In this document: positions 19,846 to 28,281 of the stretch, one piece after another | Layout of the letters: every line of letters starts with the position of its first letter | Position numbering within the stretch: the first letter of the stretch is position 1 | Source: Saprospiraceae bacterium | GTDB lineage: Bacteria > Bacteroidota > Bacteroidia > Chitinophagales > Saprospiraceae | Direction: 5' to 3' | NCBI GenBank assembly: GCA_026986005.1 | Contig: JALSPK010000214.1 | Coordinates: 1-64,000, forward strand | Length of the DNA stretch: 64,000 bases | Notes under the pieces: generated by a model | Database searches by the model: none | Told to the model about the DNA's origin: nothing | The model's input: only the letters and a program-made list of their open reading frames with translations | Made by a program: the position numbers and the translations under genes

Positions 19846-21648
19846 ATGGAAAAAATGGAGAAAATCAGGAATTTTTGTGTAATTGCACATATTGATCATG
19901 GAAAAAGTACTTTATCTGATAGGTTATTAGAATATACAAGTACCATTTCTGAAAGAAAAATGCAAGATCAAGCTTTGGATAATATGGATTTGGAAAGGGA
20001 GCGTGGTATCACGATCAAAAGCCATGCCATACAGATGTACTATGAGAGAGAAGGTGATACAACATATACGCTTAATCTCATTGATACTCCGGGACATGTA
20101 GATTTTTCATATGAAGTATCTAAATCTATAGCAGCATGCGAAGGTGCATTACTTATTGTTGATGCTACTCAGGGTATTCAAGCACAAACAATATCAAATC
20201 TTTATTTGGCTATTGATAATGATCTGGAGATTATACCTGTAATCAATAAAATTGATATGCCTAATGCCATGATAGACGAGGTAATGGAGCAAATTTTGGA
20301 TTTAACCGGTTGCGAGCTTGAGGACATACTATTAGCAAGTGGTAAAACAGGAGAAGGAATTGAAGGGATTCTTGAAGCAATAGTCAATAAAGTACCTGCT
20401 CCTAAGGGAGATATAGATGCCCCTCTACAAGCTTTGATTTTTGATTCTGAATTTAATTCATATCGTGGAGTAATAGCGTATTTTCGGATATTTAACGGTA
20501 GCATGAAAAAAGGAGATAAAATTAAGTTTTACCACACAAATAAAGTATATACAGCTGATGAAGTGGGTATATTGCAAATGGATAAAATCCCAACTAAAGA
20601 AATGTCTGCCGGAGATGTTGGCTACATTATTACTGGTATTAAGGACTCAAAAGAAATAAAGGTCGGTGATACTATCACTCATCTTGACAATCCTTCAAAA
20701 GAACCAATAGACGGATTTGAAGATGTAAAACCAATGGTATTTGCAGGAATTTATCCAATGGACAATGACGATTTTGAAGATTTGAGGGATAGCCTCGAAA
20801 AACTTCAACTCAACGATGCCGCTTTGGTATGGGAACCGGAAACATCTAATGCGCTTGGATTTGGTTTTAGATGTGGGTTTCTGGGACTCCTTCACCTTGA
20901 AATAGTTCAGGAAAGATTGTCAAGAGAATTTGATCAGGAAGTTCTAACAACAGTCCCTAACGTTACATATTTTGCTTACACTACAAAAGGAAAAAAATTA
21001 GTGATTCATACACCTAATGATTTGCCTGATCCTACTTCTTTGAATTATGTTGAGGAACCTTATATTGTTGCACAAATAATATCTAAACCTGAATTTATAG
21101 GGCCTATAATGAATTTATGTCTTGAAAAGAGAGGTGAATTAACTAGTCAAAACTATTTAACTCAAGATAGAGTTGAATTGATGTTTGATATGCCTTTAGC
21201 AGAGATAGTACTTGATTTTTATGACAAATTGAAGTCAATATCCAAAGGATATGCTTCATTTGATTACCATCCTAAAGAATTTAGACAATCAGATCTAGTG
21301 AAAATGGACATATTGTTAAATGGTGAAAAGGTTGATGCTTTTTCATTTTTGATACACAGAGACAAAGCTAGAGGCATGGGACTTAAAATGGTAAAAAAGC
21401 TTAGAGAGTTATTACACAAACAACAGTTTAAGATAGCAATACAAGCTGCAATTGGACAAACTATTGTTGCAAGAGAAACTCTTTCAGCTTTAAGAAAAGA
21501 TGTGACAGCTAAGTGTTATGGAGGTGATATTACGAGAAAGAGAAAATTACTTGAGAAACAGAAGAAAGGGAAAAAAAGGATGAGACAATTTGGTTCTGTG
21601 CAAGTTCCACAGAAAGCTTTTATAGAGGTGCTTAAGTTTGATGAATAA
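19846..21648 (+). CDS. lepA: Elongation factor 4 (LepA)
   Basis: LepA is a ribosome-binding translational GTPase of about 600 residues, as here. Seen directly are the P-loop [18 protein letters not shown], the G3 element [20 protein letters not shown], and the LepA-specific C-terminal domain ([26 protein letters not shown]). The N-terminus reads [19 protein letters not shown], and family members usually begin at a Met directly before the K-x-I-R-N-F stretch, so ATG 19855 is an equally good start. It opens an apparent operon with an unknown gene and era. Confidence 0.97.
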   Translation: MEKMEKIRNFCVIAHIDHGKSTLSDRLLEYTSTISERKMQDQALDNMDLERERGITIKSHAIQMYYEREGDTTYTLNLIDTPGHVDFSYEVSKSIAACEGALLIVDATQGIQAQTISNLYLAIDNDLEIIPVINKIDMPNAMIDEVMEQILDLTGCELEDILLASGKTGEGIEGILEAIVNKVPAPKGDIDAPLQALIFDSEFNSYRGVIAYFRIFNGSMKKGDKIKFYHTNKVYTADEVGILQMDKIPTKEMSAGDVGYIITGIKDSKEIKVGDTITHLDNPSKEPIDGFEDVKPMVFAGIYPMDNDDFEDLRDSLEKLQLNDAALVWEPETSNALGFGFRCGFLGLLHLEIVQERLSREFDQEVLTTVPNVTYFAYTTKGKKLVIHTPNDLPDPTSLNYVEEPYIVAQIISKPEFIGPIMNLCLEKRGELTSQNYLTQDRVELMFDMPLAEIVLDFYDKLKSISKGYASFDYHPKEFRQSDLVKMDILLNGEKVDAFSFLIHRDKARGMGLKMVKKLRELLHKQQFKIAIQAAIGQTIVARETLSALRKDVTAKCYGGDITRKRKLLEKQKKGKKRMRQFGSVQVPQKAFIEVLKFDE

Positions 21649-21674
21649 AAAAGTTAAATTGTAATATTCAGGAT

Positions 21675-22250
21675 ATGCATACAATAGAACCATTTTTCCG
21701 ATGGAGAGATGATTATACAGCAGAAACAGATGAAAATTCTCCTTTTTATGGGAGAATATATGATGAATTTGGTTTTACGAATGCTATATATAATTATTAT
21801 ATCCACCCTCAATGGGATGATTTTGGCTCTCAAACTTTATATTTAAAAATTTTATGGGTTGATTACAATAAACATTATGCTATAATAGAGTTTATAGGGG
21901 AATGGAACGATATTTTGTATAATGATATTATGAACTTAAAACGCAATGTTATTGATACCCTAAATAATGAAGGTATAATAAAATACATCCTTATCGGTGA
22001 TAATGTATTGAATTTTCATGCTGATGATGATAGCTATTATCAAGAATGGTTTGATGATATTATTAATGAAGGAGGATGGATTGTTTGTGTAAATCTTCTC
22101 AAACATGTTATGGATGAAATACTTGAATATAATTTACATTATTATTTAAAAGTTGAAGAAGAATTGAATGACTTGGACTGGAGAGTGATGAAACCAGACT
22201 ATATGTTTGAAATAATCAATGGATATTTAAAAATTAAAAGTTTAAAATAA
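21675..22250 (+). CDS. Conserved-looking hypothetical protein between lepA and era
   Basis: The 191-residue protein has no signal peptide or membrane segment and is rich in acidic and aromatic residues (RWRDDYTAETDENSPFYGR; IGEWNDILYNDIM). I do not recognise a domain or a catalytic motif. It starts 26 bp after lepA and ends one base before the era ATG, so it is almost certainly cotranscribed and translationally coupled with era. That position between two ribosome-associated GTPase genes is the only functional clue. Codon and base use match its neighbours, and a real gene is well supported. Confidence 0.75.
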   Translation: MHTIEPFFRWRDDYTAETDENSPFYGRIYDEFGFTNAIYNYYIHPQWDDFGSQTLYLKILWVDYNKHYAIIEFIGEWNDILYNDIMNLKRNVIDTLNNEGIIKYILIGDNVLNFHADDDSYYQEWFDDIINEGGWIVCVNLLKHVMDEILEYNLHYYLKVEEELNDLDWRVMKPDYMFEIINGYLKIKSLK

Positions 22251-22251
22251 T

Positions 22252-23145
22252 ATGCACAAAGCAGGATTTATAAATATAATCGGGAAACCTAATGTTGGAA
22301 AATCTACAATTCTTAATAAGATTATTGGAGAGAAAATGTCCATAATCACTAGTAAGCCTCAGACTACAAGACATAGAATTTTCGGTATTTATAATGATGA
22401 AAAATATCAAATTGTCTTTTCAGATACTCCTGGTTTTATCAACGAACCTCATTATGAATTGCAGAAGTCTATGAATAAGTTCGTGTATACTGCTTTTGAT
22501 GACGCTGATGGCTTATTATTTATAGTTGATATCTATGACGATTTTAAGTACAACCCAAAGTTTTTGGAAAGGCTAAAGCAGATAGTAGTACCAAAGTTCC
22601 TTGTTGTAAACAAAATGGATTTAGGTAATCAGGAAGATATTATTGCATTGATAAATAAGTGGAAAGAGATTATAGACTTTGAAGATGTTTTTGTTACTTC
22701 CGGTAAACTTGGGGTAAACACTAATGATATTATCAACAAAATGAAAGAGATAATACCCGAAAATCCACCGTTTTATCCAAAAGAACAGTTTACAGATAAA
22801 ACTGAAAGATTTTTTATTGAAGAGATTATCAGAGAAAAAATATTGAACCTATATAAGCAGGAAGTCCCCTACTCTGTTGAGGTTGAAGTTGAGGAATGGA
22901 TAGTGACTGAAAAGAGAGGAGCACCATTTATTTTTATAAGAACAAATATTTTTGTGTCAAGGAGAACACAAAAACAAATTATAATCGGTCGAGGAGGTGA
23001 AAAAATCAAACGACTTGGCATAGAATCAAGAAAGGATATTGAAAAGTTTCTAGAAACTAGAATTCACCTTGAACTGTATGTCAAAACTCTTGAAAACTGG
23101 AGAGATAATGAAGCAAATCTGAAAAGATTTGGATACAAGCATTAA
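22252..23145 (+). CDS. era: GTPase Era
   Basis: Era is an essential GTPase that binds 16S rRNA near its 3' end during 30S assembly. The G domain has the P-loop GKPNVGKST, the switch region SKPQTTRHRIFG, DTPGF and NKMD. The C-terminal KH domain (EVEVEEWIVTEKRGAPFIFI ... IGRGGEKIKRLG) is complete. At 297 residues the length is normal. It is the last gene of the lepA operon, starting one base after its neighbour's stop. Its stop codon overlaps that of the convergent transporter gene (TTAA at 23142-23145). Confidence 0.97.
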   Translation: MHKAGFINIIGKPNVGKSTILNKIIGEKMSIITSKPQTTRHRIFGIYNDEKYQIVFSDTPGFINEPHYELQKSMNKFVYTAFDDADGLLFIVDIYDDFKYNPKFLERLKQIVVPKFLVVNKMDLGNQEDIIALINKWKEIIDFEDVFVTSGKLGVNTNDIINKMKEIIPENPPFYPKEQFTDKTERFFIEEIIREKILNLYKQEVPYSVEVEVEEWIVTEKRGAPFIFIRTNIFVSRRTQKQIIIGRGGEKIKRLGIESRKDIEKFLETRIHLELYVKTLENWRDNEANLKRFGYKH

Positions 23146-24047
23146 TGTTTTCTTTTTTTCAAAATCAATTTTCCAAAAGAAATTAAAAGAACTCCAAATA
23201 CAGTAAAAACCCCTCCTATAATTTGATATTCCATAGGAAATTTACCGAAATATAAATATGCACCTAGCAGCACAAAGAGACTTTTAGAACTGCTCAATAT
23301 TGATCTCTTGGATGCTTCTATATATTGCAAGGCATTGTATCCGGCAATAACAGTAAGAAACGGACCTAATAAAGAACCTATAGTTATTGCCAACAAAGCA
23401 TCTTTAGGAATATGAATATCTTGTTTGGTTACGAGCATAATAAAAATGCTAAATACAAAAATAAAAACGCCTCTATTTAAAGATAATAAAGAAGGCGTTA
23501 GTTTTTTAATATTTTTCTTGACAATTATTGTGTTTATTGAAAATATTGAAGTGGATAACAAAACGTATTGAGTGCCATTCAAAAAAACTTGACTTAACGA
23601 AGTATTGCTTTTGAAACTAATAATGAATGCTCCGGAAAGAGTCAAAAATACTCCTATTATCTCAATATAATTGAATCTTTCTTTTAATATAATAACACCT
23701 AGAATGGTGACAAATATCGGGCTAAGGTTTCCAAGAAATGAAGTGACAGATGGATTTTCAATGGTCATAATAGCGTAGAAAAAAGAAGTAGTCGCTATTA
23801 TTTCAAGTAACCCTATGACTAAATACAGTTTAAAACTTTGTTGAATTGCTTCCTTTATTTTTTTTATTGAAATTCGCTTGTTGAGAAACACAATATTCCA
23901 TATTAATCCAAATCCAAACCAATAAAATCCAAATTGCATTATAGCAATTGAATTCAATGCGACCTTACTAAAAATATATACATTGGAAACAGCTAATATC
24001 CCTATAAGCGTCCATAAATATCCTTTTGTGATATCACTTAATTTCAT
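23142..24047 (-). CDS. EamA-type DMT superfamily transporter
   Basis: The protein has about ten hydrophobic segments in two EamA halves. The first half contains IENPSVTSFLGNLSPIFVTILGVIILKERF and the second contains YIEASKRSILSSSKSLFVLLGAYLYFG, as in drug/metabolite exporters of about 300 residues. An in-frame ATG at 24095 would add 16 residues, but those codons are the sucC terminator hairpin. I therefore place the start at ATG 24047, giving MKLSDITKGYLWTLIGILAV and 301 residues. The substrate is unknown. Its stop overlaps that of era. Confidence 0.85.
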   Translation of the reverse strand: MKLSDITKGYLWTLIGILAVSNVYIFSKVALNSIAIMQFGFYWFGFGLIWNIVFLNKRISIKKIKEAIQQSFKLYLVIGLLEIIATTSFFYAIMTIENPSVTSFLGNLSPIFVTILGVIILKERFNYIEIIGVFLTLSGAFIISFKSNTSLSQVFLNGTQYVLLSTSIFSINTIIVKKNIKKLTPSLLSLNRGVFIFVFSIFIMLVTKQDIHIPKDALLAITIGSLLGPFLTVIAGYNALQYIEASKRSILSSSKSLFVLLGAYLYFGKFPMEYQIIGGVFTVFGVLLISFGKLILKKRKH

Positions 24048-24059
24048 ATATAATGGTTC

Positions 24060-24092
24060 AAAAAAGCCACTTGTTAAACAAAACAAGTGGCT
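24060..24092 (-). terminator. Intrinsic terminator of sucC
   Basis: On the minus strand AGCCACTTGTT and AACAAGTGGCT form a perfect 11-bp stem with a 6-nt loop, followed by six T's. It lies about 85 nt past the sucC stop and upstream of the start chosen for the EamA gene. Confidence 0.8.
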
Positions 24093-24116
24093 CATATATT
24101 AAAAATAGAATTTATA

Positions 24117-24132
24117 TTAGTGTCCTGTCAAG
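24117..24132. repeat. Repeat-end remnant TTAGTGTCCTGTCAAG
   Basis: TAGTGTCCTGTCAAG differs at one position from TAGTGTCGTGTCAAG at 45331-45345, and it shares TTAGTGTC with the terminus at 1658. Only the end of an element seems to remain, in the gap after sucC. Confidence 0.4.
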
Positions 24133-24176
24133 TACAATATACTTCAGTATTACTAAATATTGCCCATATTTTATGT

Positions 24177-25379
24177 TTAGCTCAATACTTGCGTTATCAA
24201 ATCAGCAGCCTCTTGAAACTCGATTGCAGAATGAACCTTTAATCCGCTTTTTTCAATAATATCCTTAGCTTCTTCGGCATTTGTCCCTCTCAATCTAACA
24301 ATGATTGGCACTTTTATTTCACCTATATTATTATAGGCATCTATTACTCCTTGAGCTACTCTATCCGCTCTCACTATTCCTCCAAATATATTGACTAATA
24401 TTGCTTTTACGTTAGGATCACTCAGTATGATTCTAAATCCTTTTTCGACTCTCTCTGCATCAGCAGTACCTCCGACATCAAGGAAGTTCGCCGGTGATCC
24501 CCCGGATTGCTTTATTAAATCCATTGTCGCCATTGCAAGACCTGCTCCATTGACCATACAGCCCACATTTCCATCAAGCTTTACATAGTTTAAATCAACT
24601 TTTTTAGCTTCTACTTCAGTTGGATCTTCTTCAAACTCATCCCTCATTTCAGCATAATCTTTATGTCTGTAAAGAGAATTGTCTTCTATAGACACTTTTG
24701 CATCAACAGCAATAATTCTATCATCTCCTGTTTTGATTACCGGATTGATTTCTATCAATGAGGCATCACTAGACACGTAAGCATTATATAGATTCTTGAT
24801 GAATTTATACATATTTTTAAAAGCAGTACCACTTAAACCAAGGTTGAAAGCTATTTTTCTAGCCTGAAATTCTTGAAAGCCTAAAGCAGGATCTACATGC
24901 TCTTTGTGAACCAAATGCGGCGTCTTTTCGGCAACATCCTCTATGTTCATTCCTCCTTCTGTTGAATAAATAACAGCATTCATTCTTTTTTGTCTATCCA
25001 TCAATATAGACACATAAAACTCTTTGCATTGATCAAACTCCGGTACATATACATCTTCAGCAATAAGTATTTTTCTTACCAATTTTCCCTTTCCTTTCAG
25101 CCCACCAGGAGTCTGTGGTGTAACCAACATCATGCCCAAAATATTACTGGCGTGTTCTCTCACCTCTTCGAGATTTTTCGCAAGTTTAACTCCCCCACCT
25201 TTTCCTCGACCACCTGCATGAATCTGAGCTTTGACAATAATAAACTTGGTTCCGGTTTCTTCTATCAACTTTTTTGCATTTTCAACTGCTTCATCGACTG
25301 TAGTTGCCATATATCCTCTTTGGATTGGCACTCCAAAAGAACTTAAAATTCCTTTTGCTTGATACTCGTGTAAATTCAT
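24177..25379 (-). CDS. sucC: Succinate--CoA ligase, ADP-forming, beta subunit
   Basis: This is the ATP-grasp subunit of succinyl-CoA synthetase in the TCA cycle. MNLHEYQAKGILSSFGVPI, the GGRGKGGGVKLA phosphate-binding loop and the C-terminal CoA-ligase portion (GGSPANFLDVGGTAD, NIFGGIVRADRVA) are clear. At 400 residues it is a standard length. The alpha subunit gene (sucD) is not adjacent and is not in this window. It starts only 15 bp after the M43 protease gene, so it is either read through from that promoter or has a promoter within the protease 3' end. A strong terminator follows at 24060-24092. Confidence 0.97.
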   Translation of the reverse strand: MNLHEYQAKGILSSFGVPIQRGYMATTVDEAVENAKKLIEETGTKFIIVKAQIHAGGRGKGGGVKLAKNLEEVREHASNILGMMLVTPQTPGGLKGKGKLVRKILIAEDVYVPEFDQCKEFYVSILMDRQKRMNAVIYSTEGGMNIEDVAEKTPHLVHKEHVDPALGFQEFQARKIAFNLGLSGTAFKNMYKFIKNLYNAYVSSDASLIEINPVIKTGDDRIIAVDAKVSIEDNSLYRHKDYAEMRDEFEEDPTEVEAKKVDLNYVKLDGNVGCMVNGAGLAMATMDLIKQSGGSPANFLDVGGTADAERVEKGFRIILSDPNVKAILVNIFGGIVRADRVAQGVIDAYNNIGEIKVPIIVRLRGTNAEEAKDIIEKSGLKVHSAIEFQEAADLITQVLS

Positions 25380-25394
25380 TCTCTATTTATTTTT

Positions 25395-26918
25395 TTATTT
25401 TTCAATTAAAACTTTGCGAATATACTGCTTATCTTTTGTATTTATTATCATATTATAAATACCATTTTGATAATTAGAATGTGTCAAATTAAATCTATTT
25501 ACTCCTTTTTTCAAAGTTAGAGACAATTTATCCATTATCTTACCATCTAGACTATATACTTTTATTTCTGCATTTCCTAATTCTTTGTTAGTTTTAAAGT
25601 ATATTTGATCATTTTTAATCGGATTTGGATAAATGCTAAGTTCGCTATAATTGTCAGTATCAATAGTTGCACTTGCAAAGGCTCCGGCTTTAAATGAATA
25701 ACCTCCAAACTCTTTTCCACATGTATTACCGTCATTGAAAGCTCTTACATACCATTTGTACCTTTTATTTTTCACAAGATTATTTAAAACTAATTTGGAC
25801 TCACCTTCAACCCAATAATATATTCCATTAAAAGATTGAGACTTCAAGCTTACTCTTACTAAATACAAGTTAGCTCCCGGTACATCCTCCCAATCTAAAG
25901 TCACATCATCGTAATATTGAGTAGTGGCATTATTTTTTGGCTCAACAATTTTACCGTTATCATTATCGAGTTTTGCTACCTTAGGAACATATCCTGACCG
26001 TATATGGCTTCTTTTGTTACTTTTGAAGTCTGCTCGCATAGCACTAATCTGCATAGGAGTAAAAGTAAATTGAATACAACCGAAAAAATAACTCATATAG
26101 TTATTTTCCATAGTCACAATAGTATCTTTATTGTAATCCAAAATCGGCCCGTTTAATTTGCAATCTCCATCATCAGTAATACCGAAATTGTAATCAGGAG
26201 GAGTATCACACAATTTATCAGCAGCTATATCACAATTGGACTTATTCATGAATTCAATCAAATAGTTTTTACCTGCATACTTTATTGTTTTTATTTTAAG
26301 GGGATTGCCATGCTTTTGAGCATCGTAGGGATCTTCTTCCCAACCATTGAAGGGATGTGCAAGGCTGAAATAATGCCCTAATTCGTGAGACAATGTTTTA
26401 GAATTTATACCAAACTGATCTTTTCTTACAATAAGGACATCATATTTTGATGTATAATACCCCAATGTCCTTCCCGGACCTGCATTAATACTCGGTATTT
26501 CATTTACAATAAAAATATTAACAGCATTTTTATACTTCTTTTTGTTTGCTTTAATTTTAGCTGAAGATATTGCACTTCCCGGTTCTGAATAAAGTTTATC
26601 ACTAGCAATAAATGAGAACCCTTCAGACAAATAAAATTTCATCTTAAAGCCTTCATAGTTTTTATTCATAAAACACAATTCATTCAGGATTTTATATTGT
26701 TCTGCAGCTCCAGTCCCATCGGATTTTGTCACAATATGGAAGTGAACCGGTATATATTCCCAATCATCATCCCTATTATCCAATTCAAAAAAAGCTTTTT
26801 TATTTTCTATCAATCGATCTTCCATAGATTTATCATAAATCGTACCACATACGTCATTTTGTCCAATAGATAAGAATCCTGACAACATCATTACTATAAA
26901 AAAAATATTTTTCATCAT
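25395..26918 (-). CDS. Secreted M43-type zinc metalloprotease with T9SS type A sorting domain
   Basis: The 507-residue protein has a signal peptide (MKNIFFIVMMLSGFLSIGQ; ATG 26915 is the second of two adjacent starts). The extended zinc motif HELGHYFSLAH lies near residue 177, with a Met-turn at NYMSYFFGC, as in pappalysin/cytophagalysin (M43) enzymes. The usual Gly at position 8 of HExxHxxGxxH is Ser here. A fibronectin type III-like module follows (DVTLDWEDVPGANLYLVRV). The end is a type A sorting domain (LSIYPNPIKNDQIYFKTN ... YIRKVLIEK). It is likely exported and processed or anchored by T9SS. It has its own strong promoter, and sucC follows after 15 bp. Confidence 0.9.
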   Translation of the reverse strand: MMKNIFFIVMMLSGFLSIGQNDVCGTIYDKSMEDRLIENKKAFFELDNRDDDWEYIPVHFHIVTKSDGTGAAEQYKILNELCFMNKNYEGFKMKFYLSEGFSFIASDKLYSEPGSAISSAKIKANKKKYKNAVNIFIVNEIPSINAGPGRTLGYYTSKYDVLIVRKDQFGINSKTLSHELGHYFSLAHPFNGWEEDPYDAQKHGNPLKIKTIKYAGKNYLIEFMNKSNCDIAADKLCDTPPDYNFGITDDGDCKLNGPILDYNKDTIVTMENNYMSYFFGCIQFTFTPMQISAMRADFKSNKRSHIRSGYVPKVAKLDNDNGKIVEPKNNATTQYYDDVTLDWEDVPGANLYLVRVSLKSQSFNGIYYWVEGESKLVLNNLVKNKRYKWYVRAFNDGNTCGKEFGGYSFKAGAFASATIDTDNYSELSIYPNPIKNDQIYFKTNKELGNAEIKVYSLDGKIMDKLSLTLKKGVNRFNLTHSNYQNGIYNMIINTKDKQYIRKVLIEK

Positions 26919-26935
26919 TATAAATTTATTTTACA

Positions 26936-26967
26936 CAAAAGTAGACATATTAATACAAACGACCAAA
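26936..26967 (-). promoter_or_regulatory. Full Bacteroidota promoter for the M43 protease gene
   Basis: The minus strand carries TTTG, a 20-nt spacer, then TACTTTTG, matching both consensus elements. The leader would be about 12 nt. Confidence 0.65.
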
Positions 26968-27157
26968 TATGTCACAGATATAACAACGTAATAATTAAAA
27001 AATTGTTGATATTATATAATTGTAGGCAATTTACCAATAACTGGCTAAAACCCGAATAGTTTATTGTATTTATTTTAAATAACTAGTTTTTAATTTATAA
27101 AGCATCAAAATTATTCTATTTTAACAAGATTAAAGTATAATATTCTGAAAATATTTA

Positions 27158-27165
27158 TATTTTTG
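27158..27165 (+). promoter_or_regulatory. mdh: -7 box (TATTTTTG) for mdh
   Basis: The box matches TAnnTTTG, 76 nt before the mdh ATG. No -33 TTG is found at the usual distance. Confidence 0.5.
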
Positions 27166-27241
27166 CATTCAAACAGTTTTTATTTTGAGAATCTAGCTGT
27201 TTTTAGTTTTTAAATTTTTAAAATTAATAAAAAAGTATAAT

Positions 27242-28174
27242 ATGAAAAAAGTAACAGTAGTTGGAGCTGGAAATGTAGGTGCGACAGTAGCCAATGTATT
27301 AGCTCATAAAGACATAGTAAAAGAGATTGTCCTTCTTGATATTATGGGGGATTTTGCTAAAGGTAAAGCACTTGACACATGGGAACAAGCACCGATAGGG
27401 TATTACTCTACCAAGACAACAGGTACTGATGACTATAAAGATACAGCTGGTTCAGACGTGGTTGTAATAACAGCAGGTATCCCAAGAAAGCCAGGTATGA
27501 GCAGAGATGATTTGATTTCAACAAATGCAAAAATCGTTAAATCCGTAACAGAATCTATACTTAAATACTCAAAAGACCCAATTATTATAATAGTTTCAAA
27601 TCCATTGGATGTGATGACTTATGCAGCACATACTGCCTCTGGAATGAGTAGAAATAGAGTTATGGGTATGGCTGGCGTTTTAGATACAGCAAGATTCCGT
27701 GCTTTTATCGCTGAAGAATTGGAAGTATCACCAAAAGATATCCAATCACTATTAATGGGTGGACACGGTGATACAATGGTGCCTCTACCTAGGTATACTA
27801 CAATAGCAGGAATCCCATTAAGAGATATGATGGATGACAAGACAATCGAAAGGTTGGTAGAGAGAACGAAGAAAGGCGGTGGTGAGTTAGTTAAGTTAAT
27901 GGGTACATCTGCATGGTATGCACCGGGAGCAGCCGCTGCACAAATGGTTGAGTCGATAGTAAAAGATGATGGAAGAATCTACCCATGTTGCGTTAAACTG
28001 GAAGGAGAATTTGATGAGCATGATGTTTATCTTGGAGTACCGGTTAAATTAGGTAAAGATGGGGTAAAGGAAATCGTTAAAATCAACTTGAACAATGAAG
28101 AAAAAAAATTGATGAAAACTTCTTCACAACACGTTAAGGACGTGATGAAAGTATATGATGACCTAAATAAATAA
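27242..28174 (+). CDS. mdh: Malate dehydrogenase (LDH-like class)
   Basis: Malate dehydrogenase interconverts malate and oxaloacetate with NAD. The N-terminal Rossmann motif VVGAGNVGATVA, the dehydrogenase loop AGIPRKPGMSRDDL, VSNPLDVMTY, and the catalytic His in GGHGDTMVP are present. Arg residues in the GIPRKPGMSR loop favour malate over lactate. Length (310) fits the class found in Bacteroidota and Chlorobi. It is a single-gene unit, with a -7 box at 27158 and a terminator at 28198-28235. Confidence 0.96.
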   Translation: MKKVTVVGAGNVGATVANVLAHKDIVKEIVLLDIMGDFAKGKALDTWEQAPIGYYSTKTTGTDDYKDTAGSDVVVITAGIPRKPGMSRDDLISTNAKIVKSVTESILKYSKDPIIIIVSNPLDVMTYAAHTASGMSRNRVMGMAGVLDTARFRAFIAEELEVSPKDIQSLLMGGHGDTMVPLPRYTTIAGIPLRDMMDDKTIERLVERTKKGGGELVKLMGTSAWYAPGAAAAQMVESIVKDDGRIYPCCVKLEGEFDEHDVYLGVPVKLGKDGVKEIVKINLNNEEKKLMKTSSQHVKDVMKVYDDLNK

Positions 28175-28197
28175 AAAATTAAGTTATTTTTATCATT

Positions 28198-28235
28198 AGC
28201 TGTAAACTTTCTGTAAAGAGTTTACAGCTTTTTTA
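28198..28235 (+). terminator. Intrinsic terminator of mdh
   Basis: AGCTGTAAACT (28198-28208) pairs with AGTTTACAGCT (28219-28229) around a 10-nt loop, and a T run follows. Confidence 0.8.
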
Positions 28236-28281
28236 TATAATTAGTTTTTATAATAAGAATATTAGTAGCAGTTTGGTACTA

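Larger units (their letters stand above)
26919..27241. other. Divergent intergenic region between the M43 protease gene and mdh
   Basis: This AT-rich gap of 323 bp holds a full promoter for the protease at its left end and a -7 box for mdh at 27158. Nothing else is visible. Confidence 0.5.
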
